Origin: UBA5793 sp040255465
GTDB taxonomy: Bacteria; Planctomycetota; Phycisphaerae; Phycisphaerales; UBA5793
Length of the DNA: 64,000 bases
Reading direction: 5' to 3'
Assembly (NCBI GenBank): GCA_040255465.1
Contig: JBDZVA010000002.1
Location: 682,001-746,000, forward strand
Shown: positions 60,624-64,000 of the stretch, in pieces
Numbering within the stretch: the stretch's first letter is position 1
How the letters are laid out: each line of letters begins with the position of its first letter
Translations under genes and position numbers: made by a program
The notes under the pieces: generated by a model
The model's input: the letters and a program-made list of their open reading frames with translations, nothing else
Database searches by the model: none
What the model was told of the DNA's origin: nothing

Positions 60624-62105
60624 TCAGACGGTGACGGTCAATCGGTTCATCGCTCCGATGGCCTCATCGTAGACCTCGACGCACTTTCGCGCAGCGCCTT
60701 CCCAGGTGAGGTGGCGAAGTTCCATGGCGCCGTTGCGCCGCAGCGTGTTCCGCAGGGGTGGATGCCGAAGGACCGCGATGATCTTGTTGGCCATCTCATC
60801 CACATCCCAGAAGTCGACTTTGAGCACGTGCGTCAGTGCCTCCGAAACCCCGGATTGCTTGGAGATGATCACCGGCACGTCGTGGCTCATTGCCTCCAGC
60901 GGCGCAATCCCGAAGGGCTCCGAAACCGACGGCATGACATAACAGTCCGCCATCTTGAATGCACGATCCACGTCACTGCCCCGAAGGAACCCCGTGAAGA
61001 GGACCTTTTGCCCAATGCCCATCTGGGCCGCGAGTTCAATCATGCGCGTGGCCATGTCGCCTGAACCAGCCACAACAAACTTCACATCATCGACCTTCTC
61101 AAGCACGCGCTTGGCCGCAGCAATGAAGTACTCCGGCCCCTTCTGCATCGTGATGCGGCCGAGAAAGAGCACGATCTTGTCGCTCGCTCGAATCTTCGTC
61201 GGCGCCGCTGAGGCCGCCCCGCCGCTGCGCTCAATGCCGTTCCACACCACGCGGATCTTGTTGGAGTTGACGTTGTAGCGGTGCATCACGATGTTGCGCG
61301 TCCAGAAACTCACGGTGATCACCCGCATGGCGCTGTGCATGCCGCGCCGCTCGATCTCGTACAACTGCCGGTTGATGTTCTCCCCTGACCGATCGAACTC
61401 CGTCGAGTGGACGTGAATCACCAGCGGAATGCCCGTCAGCCGCGCGATGGCCATCGCCGCAGGATAAGTGAGCCAGTCGTGGGCATGAATGACGTCGTAG
61501 CGCTCGCCTCGCGTCAGCATCACGCACAGTTCGGCATAGCGCCGCACATCGCCGATGAGATCACCGCCGTAGTCGCCTCCGCTGGCGGGTCGGTTCAGCC
61601 CCAGAAAGCCCGGCGTCTGCGCGAGCGCCGCCGACTCTTCCGCCGAGGCGCCGCCACCTGCCCCAGCCGCGACGCCCTGCCTGGCGACGTACTCGCCTCG
61701 CCGAATCAACTCCTCGATCTGCTTGTGCGTCAGTCCCGCCCCCACCCCGTAAGGCGAGCTGATCCCCGACGGGATCGCGCGAAACGTGACGTTTGGAAAC
61801 TCGGAAGTGCGGAAGTCGTATTCCTGCGCGCTTCCCGGCTCACCAGTCATGCCGCCCAGCGGAACCTGGCCCGAAGCGCGGTATTCCCGAATGACCGGTG
61901 CGGCGCGAGCGATGTCGCGCGACGTCACCTCTTCCGGGCTGAGCAGTCGAACGTGCGATGAGTGCGAGCGATCAACGGCCTTGGGCAGGACGAAGGTGAT
62001 CTCATGTCCCAGCGCGTCCAGCGCCTTGGTCAGTCCGTAGCACGCGGTTCCGAGGCCGCCGGCGATAAACGGGGGAAACTCCCAGCCGAGCATCAGAATG
62101 CGCAT
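60624..62105 (-). CDS. glycosyltransferase, glycogen-synthase-like GT4/GT5
   Basis: The 493-residue enzyme has the GT-B fold. The N-terminal ILMLGWEFPPFIAGGLGTACYGLTKAL matches starch/glycogen synthase starts with the glycine-rich nucleotide-sugar loop, and VIHAHDWLTYPAA is also typical of that group. The C-terminal donor domain carries KIVLFLGRITMQKGPEYFI and the family E-x7-E motif in PSVSEPFGIAPLEAMSHDVPVI. A low-complexity Gly/Ala insert lies at about 145-165. It could be a glycogen synthase-like enzyme or a sucrose/EPS glycosyltransferase. The gene lies 40 bases upstream of the M20 gene on the same strand; its relation to the nearby EPS locus is possible but unproven. Confidence 0.88.
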   Translation of the reverse strand: MRILMLGWEFPPFIAGGLGTACYGLTKALDALGHEITFVLPKAVDRSHSSHVRLLSPEEVTSRDIARAAPVIREYRASGQVPLGGMTGEPGSAQEYDFRTSEFPNVTFRAIPSGISSPYGVGAGLTHKQIEELIRRGEYVARQGVAAGAGGGASAEESAALAQTPGFLGLNRPASGGDYGGDLIGDVRRYAELCVMLTRGERYDVIHAHDWLTYPAAMAIARLTGIPLVIHVHSTEFDRSGENINRQLYEIERRGMHSAMRVITVSFWTRNIVMHRYNVNSNKIRVVWNGIERSGGAASAAPTKIRASDKIVLFLGRITMQKGPEYFIAAAKRVLEKVDDVKFVVAGSGDMATRMIELAAQMGIGQKVLFTGFLRGSDVDRAFKMADCYVMPSVSEPFGIAPLEAMSHDVPVIISKQSGVSEALTHVLKVDFWDVDEMANKIIAVLRHPPLRNTLRRNGAMELRHLTWEGAARKCVEVYDEAIGAMNRLTVTV

Positions 62106-62170
62106 GGTCCACCACTCTCAAAAGCCGCGTCGCCAGACGCCTCGGTTCAGGCGCAAGCGATCACAGCCGC

Positions 62171-62656
62171 CTATTGCTCTTCGCTTGCCCCCGCTACATC
62201 GCCCAGTTCGCGGAAGCACGCTTCATATGCCAACAAATACTTCGCGACCAACGCCGCTGTGGTTCGCGCGTCGCCATGCCGGTCCAGCGGAATGGGCGTT
62301 CGGAAGGTAAAGAGCCGATCTTCGCTGCGGTAGTGCTGGTAGTTCATCTCGGCCTCGAGGCCGAGTTCCGCCAGTTCCTCTTCCAGAAGCTCCTCCAGAT
62401 CGTCTCCAGTGTGCTCCAGGTCGGCTTCGATGGATTCGCTCAGCCAGCGGTCCGGCGTCACGAAACTCACCCAAGCCTGCGAGTCGTCCTCGTCGATCCG
62501 GAAATACGCCTCACTCTCGCACCCGCGCGCGCGACACTCCAGCCGACCTTTAGTGACTTCAACGGAGTCGAATACATCCGCATCGCGGGCCAGCGTCTTT
62601 ACGTGTTCCAGAGTCTGCTTCAGCTCCACACCCAGCCCTTCCGAACGGAAAAACAT
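62171..62656 (-). CDS. hypothetical protein
   Basis: A 161-residue acidic protein with no signal peptide or membrane segment. An N-terminal helix (VELKQTLEHVKTLARDAD) is followed by a beta-rich part (EVTKGRLECRARGCESEAYFRIDEDDSQAWVSFVTPDRWLSE) and a Glu-rich helix (DLEELLEEELAELG), then YRSEDRLFTFRTPIPLD. The alpha-beta-alpha layout is like small YbjN or type III chaperone folds, but I claim no match. The codon pattern and lack of overlaps support a true gene. A TAGTGT box lies 12 bases before the ATG. Confidence 0.65.
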   Translation of the reverse strand: MFFRSEGLGVELKQTLEHVKTLARDADVFDSVEVTKGRLECRARGCESEAYFRIDEDDSQAWVSFVTPDRWLSESIEADLEHTGDDLEELLEEELAELGLEAEMNYQHYRSEDRLFTFRTPIPLDRHGDARTTAALVAKYLLAYEACFRELGDVAGASEEQ

Positions 62657-62785
62657 ACCGAGAGGTAAACACTAGACTCCGCGCGCCACGACAACCATGA
62701 AAGTGTCCCATGCGCTCGCAAAGCCGGGCGAATTCCCGACTATGCCCTGGGGATCTCTGCGACACGGCAGGCCCGCAAAGGCGTC

Positions 62786-62791
62786 TACAAT
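62786..62791 (+). promoter_or_regulatory. candidate -10 box before prmC
   Basis: TACAAT in the context GTCTACAAT, the closest match here to a consensus -10, nine bases before the GTG at 62801. Confidence 0.45.
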
Positions 62792-62800
62792 GCCCGTGCC

Positions 62801-63715
62801 GTGACCACCCGCGCCCCCGCCGCTCATCCCTGGACGACACGCCGACTCCTCGCCTGGATGGGCGAATTCTTTACGCGGAAGCAGATCGACTCGCCGCGTC
62901 TGTGCGCCGAACTGCTCCTGGCCCACGTGATTGGCTGCGAACGGATGCGGCTGTACATGGACACCGACCGACCGGCCACTCCTGAGGAACTCACGAGCCT
63001 GCGAACCCTCGTCGAGCGGGCTGGCCGCCATGAACCGATCCAATACCTCCTCGGAGAGGCGTGGTTCTTCACCCGCCCCTTCACCGTTACACCGGCCACG
63101 TTGATCCCCCGGCCCAGCACCGAGCGGATCGTCGAAGAAGTCCTGCAGTGTGCACGGGCCGGATCTCGCCTGAGCGAGCCGCTCACGATTGTCGACCTCG
63201 GCACTGGTAGCGGAATACTGGCGATCACGCTCGCCATCCTGCTTCCTCGGGCCAGCGTGCTTGCAACGGATATCTCGCCCGAGGCCATCGAGGTGGCCAC
63301 GGGAAACGCCCGGCGCCACGCTGTGGCGGACCGCATCGACTTTCTGCCCGGCTCGCTGCTCGAGCCGCTCCGGCAGCAAGAAGGTGATCCCGTGAGGGCT
63401 GATTTCCTCGTCTCGAATCCGCCATATATCTCGGATGCCGAGTGGAAAGACGTGGAAACAAACGTTCGCGACTTTGAACCAACGCTGGCGCTTCGGGCGG
63501 GGGCCGACGGGTTGGACTACCTTCGACCGCTGATCGCCCACTCGCATGAATTCATTCGCCCAGGTGGTGCGTTGCTGCTTGAGATCGCAGATTCACAGGC
63601 CGAGACCGTGGCCGCCCTTGCTGGACAGAACCCGGCGCTCACGGACGTTCGCATCCTCAGCGACTACGAACAACTCCCGCGCGTAATGGCAGCGCGAGTC
63701 CAAGAGGTCGATTGA
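62801..63715 (+). CDS. prmC: release factor glutamine methyltransferase
   Basis: PrmC methylates the GGQ glutamine of peptide release factors RF1 and RF2. The GTG start at 62801 gives 304 residues. The N-terminal substrate-recognition helices (LLAWMGEFFTRKQIDSPRLCAELLLAHVIG) precede the family motif PIQYLLGEAWF. SAM-binding IVDLGTGSGILAITLA and the catalytic NPPY in LVSNPPYISDAEW follow. This NPPY is diagnostic for the family. It has no ribosome binding site. prfA, its common neighbour, is not in view. It converges with the FmdB-type gene. Confidence 0.95.
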   Translation: MTTRAPAAHPWTTRRLLAWMGEFFTRKQIDSPRLCAELLLAHVIGCERMRLYMDTDRPATPEELTSLRTLVERAGRHEPIQYLLGEAWFFTRPFTVTPATLIPRPSTERIVEEVLQCARAGSRLSEPLTIVDLGTGSGILAITLAILLPRASVLATDISPEAIEVATGNARRHAVADRIDFLPGSLLEPLRQQEGDPVRADFLVSNPPYISDAEWKDVETNVRDFEPTLALRAGADGLDYLRPLIAHSHEFIRPGGALLLEIADSQAETVAALAGQNPALTDVRILSDYEQLPRVMAARVQEVD

Positions 63716-63724
63716 CGGATCGAG

Positions 63725-64000
63725 TCAGGTCTCGCTTGACTTGTTCGCGGCCGGTTTGGCTTCCGCCTTCTTTGAGCCCGCTCCGCCGGCGTCGCCTGAA
63801 TCTGGCTTTTTGTCTTTGGTCTTAGAGTCAGCAGCAGGCTTTTTCTCCGCATCGGCGGCTTTCTTGTAACCGTCCGATCGGTAGTCGGTCTGGTAGAAGC
63901 CACTCCCCTTGAAGATCACGCCGGCTCCCGTGCCGATGAGGCGCTCGAGTTTGGACTTGCCGCACTTGGGGCACTTTCGCTTTACGGCATCCTTCATCGA
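63725..64000 (-). CDS. FmdB-type zinc-ribbon protein (5' end beyond window)
   Basis: The frame is open to the last base, so the N-terminus lies outside the window. The visible part starts inside the FmdB/CxxC zinc ribbon: the second knuckle KCPKCGKSKLERLIGTGAGVIFKGSGFY is typical, whereas the first CxxC pair should be upstream. The product then becomes a Lys/Ala/Asp-rich low-complexity tail of about 50 residues, longer than in most relatives. FmdB-type proteins are proposed regulators of formamidase or stress genes; the function here is unknown. Confidence 0.85.
   Translation of the reverse strand, partial: SMKDAVKRKCPKCGKSKLERLIGTGAGVIFKGSGFYQTDYRSDGYKKAADAEKKPAADSKTKDKKPDSGDAGGAGSKKAEAKPAANKSSET

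Noticed and set aside
1..64000. Prophage, insertion sequence, integron or anti-phage system
   Set aside because: No transposase, integrase, terminase, restriction or CRISPR-associated motif was found, and the two tRNA genes are not flanked by repeats of their 3' ends.

Overview
The window is a GC-rich bacterial chromosome segment, packed with genes on both strands, and probably comes from a planctomycete (Planctomycetota, Phycisphaerae-like). The main reasons are an exosortase fused to an EpsI domain beside a polysaccharide export locus, a PEP-CTERM-like tail on a secreted hydrolase, large TPR proteins, secreted HAF-repeat and choice-of-anchor-B proteins sharing a C-terminal domain, and ribosomal proteins with acidic tails. 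This placement is inference from gene content. No rRNA is present, and I see no insertion sequence, prophage or CRISPR array.

Layout. 1-8.4 kb: the start of a secreted protein, a stand-alone atpD, a TolC-type outer-membrane lipoprotein, a secreted SH3 protein and a TPR/peptidase-MA protein. 8.5-13.5 kb: a minus-strand information-processing block, tRNA-Gln, glmU-like, prs, rplY/ctc, pth, rpsF, ssb, rplI. Its first four protein genes follow the Bacillus gcaD-prs-ctc-spoVC order. 13.8-25.5 kb: FkbM methyltransferase, a long UbiD decarboxylase, a choice-of-anchor-B protein, tRNA-Val, a tiny lipoprotein, an isolated nuoB, a cobalamin-binding/MeaB GTPase fusion, an alpha/beta hydrolase, a PLP decarboxylase, a CPBP protease, an SGNH hydrolase with a PEP-CTERM-like tail, and rsmG. 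25.6-29.3 kb: two HAF-repeat paralogues flanking a probable truncated gene. 29.5-45.3 kb: mostly single housekeeping or envelope genes (HTH-receiver regulator, LpxL-like acyltransferase, coiled-coil membrane protein, MgtE, ABC permease, LuxR regulator, tyrS, ogt, metF, aldehyde dehydrogenase, ChaN-like lipoprotein, lipA).

45.5-59.1 kb is the most coherent system: a Wza-like export lipoprotein, the exosortase-EpsI fusion, a 1568-residue membrane-anchored TPR protein, a Wzz/BY-kinase-like protein whose P-loop lacks its lysine, a sugar epimerase, a WecA/MraY-type initiating transferase and a small membrane protein. Together they read as a locus that starts, lengthens and exports an extracellular polysaccharide and sorts PEP-CTERM proteins to the same surface. 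59.1-64 kb holds an M20 peptidase, a glycosyltransferase, a hypothetical protein, prmC and the end of an FmdB-type zinc-ribbon gene.

Two signals run across the window. First, about nine genes have no Shine-Dalgarno sequence but carry a TANNNT box, usually preceded by C, only 5-9 bases before the start codon, which suggests leaderless transcription. Second, a domain of about 100 residues is reused at the C-terminus of three otherwise different secreted proteins.
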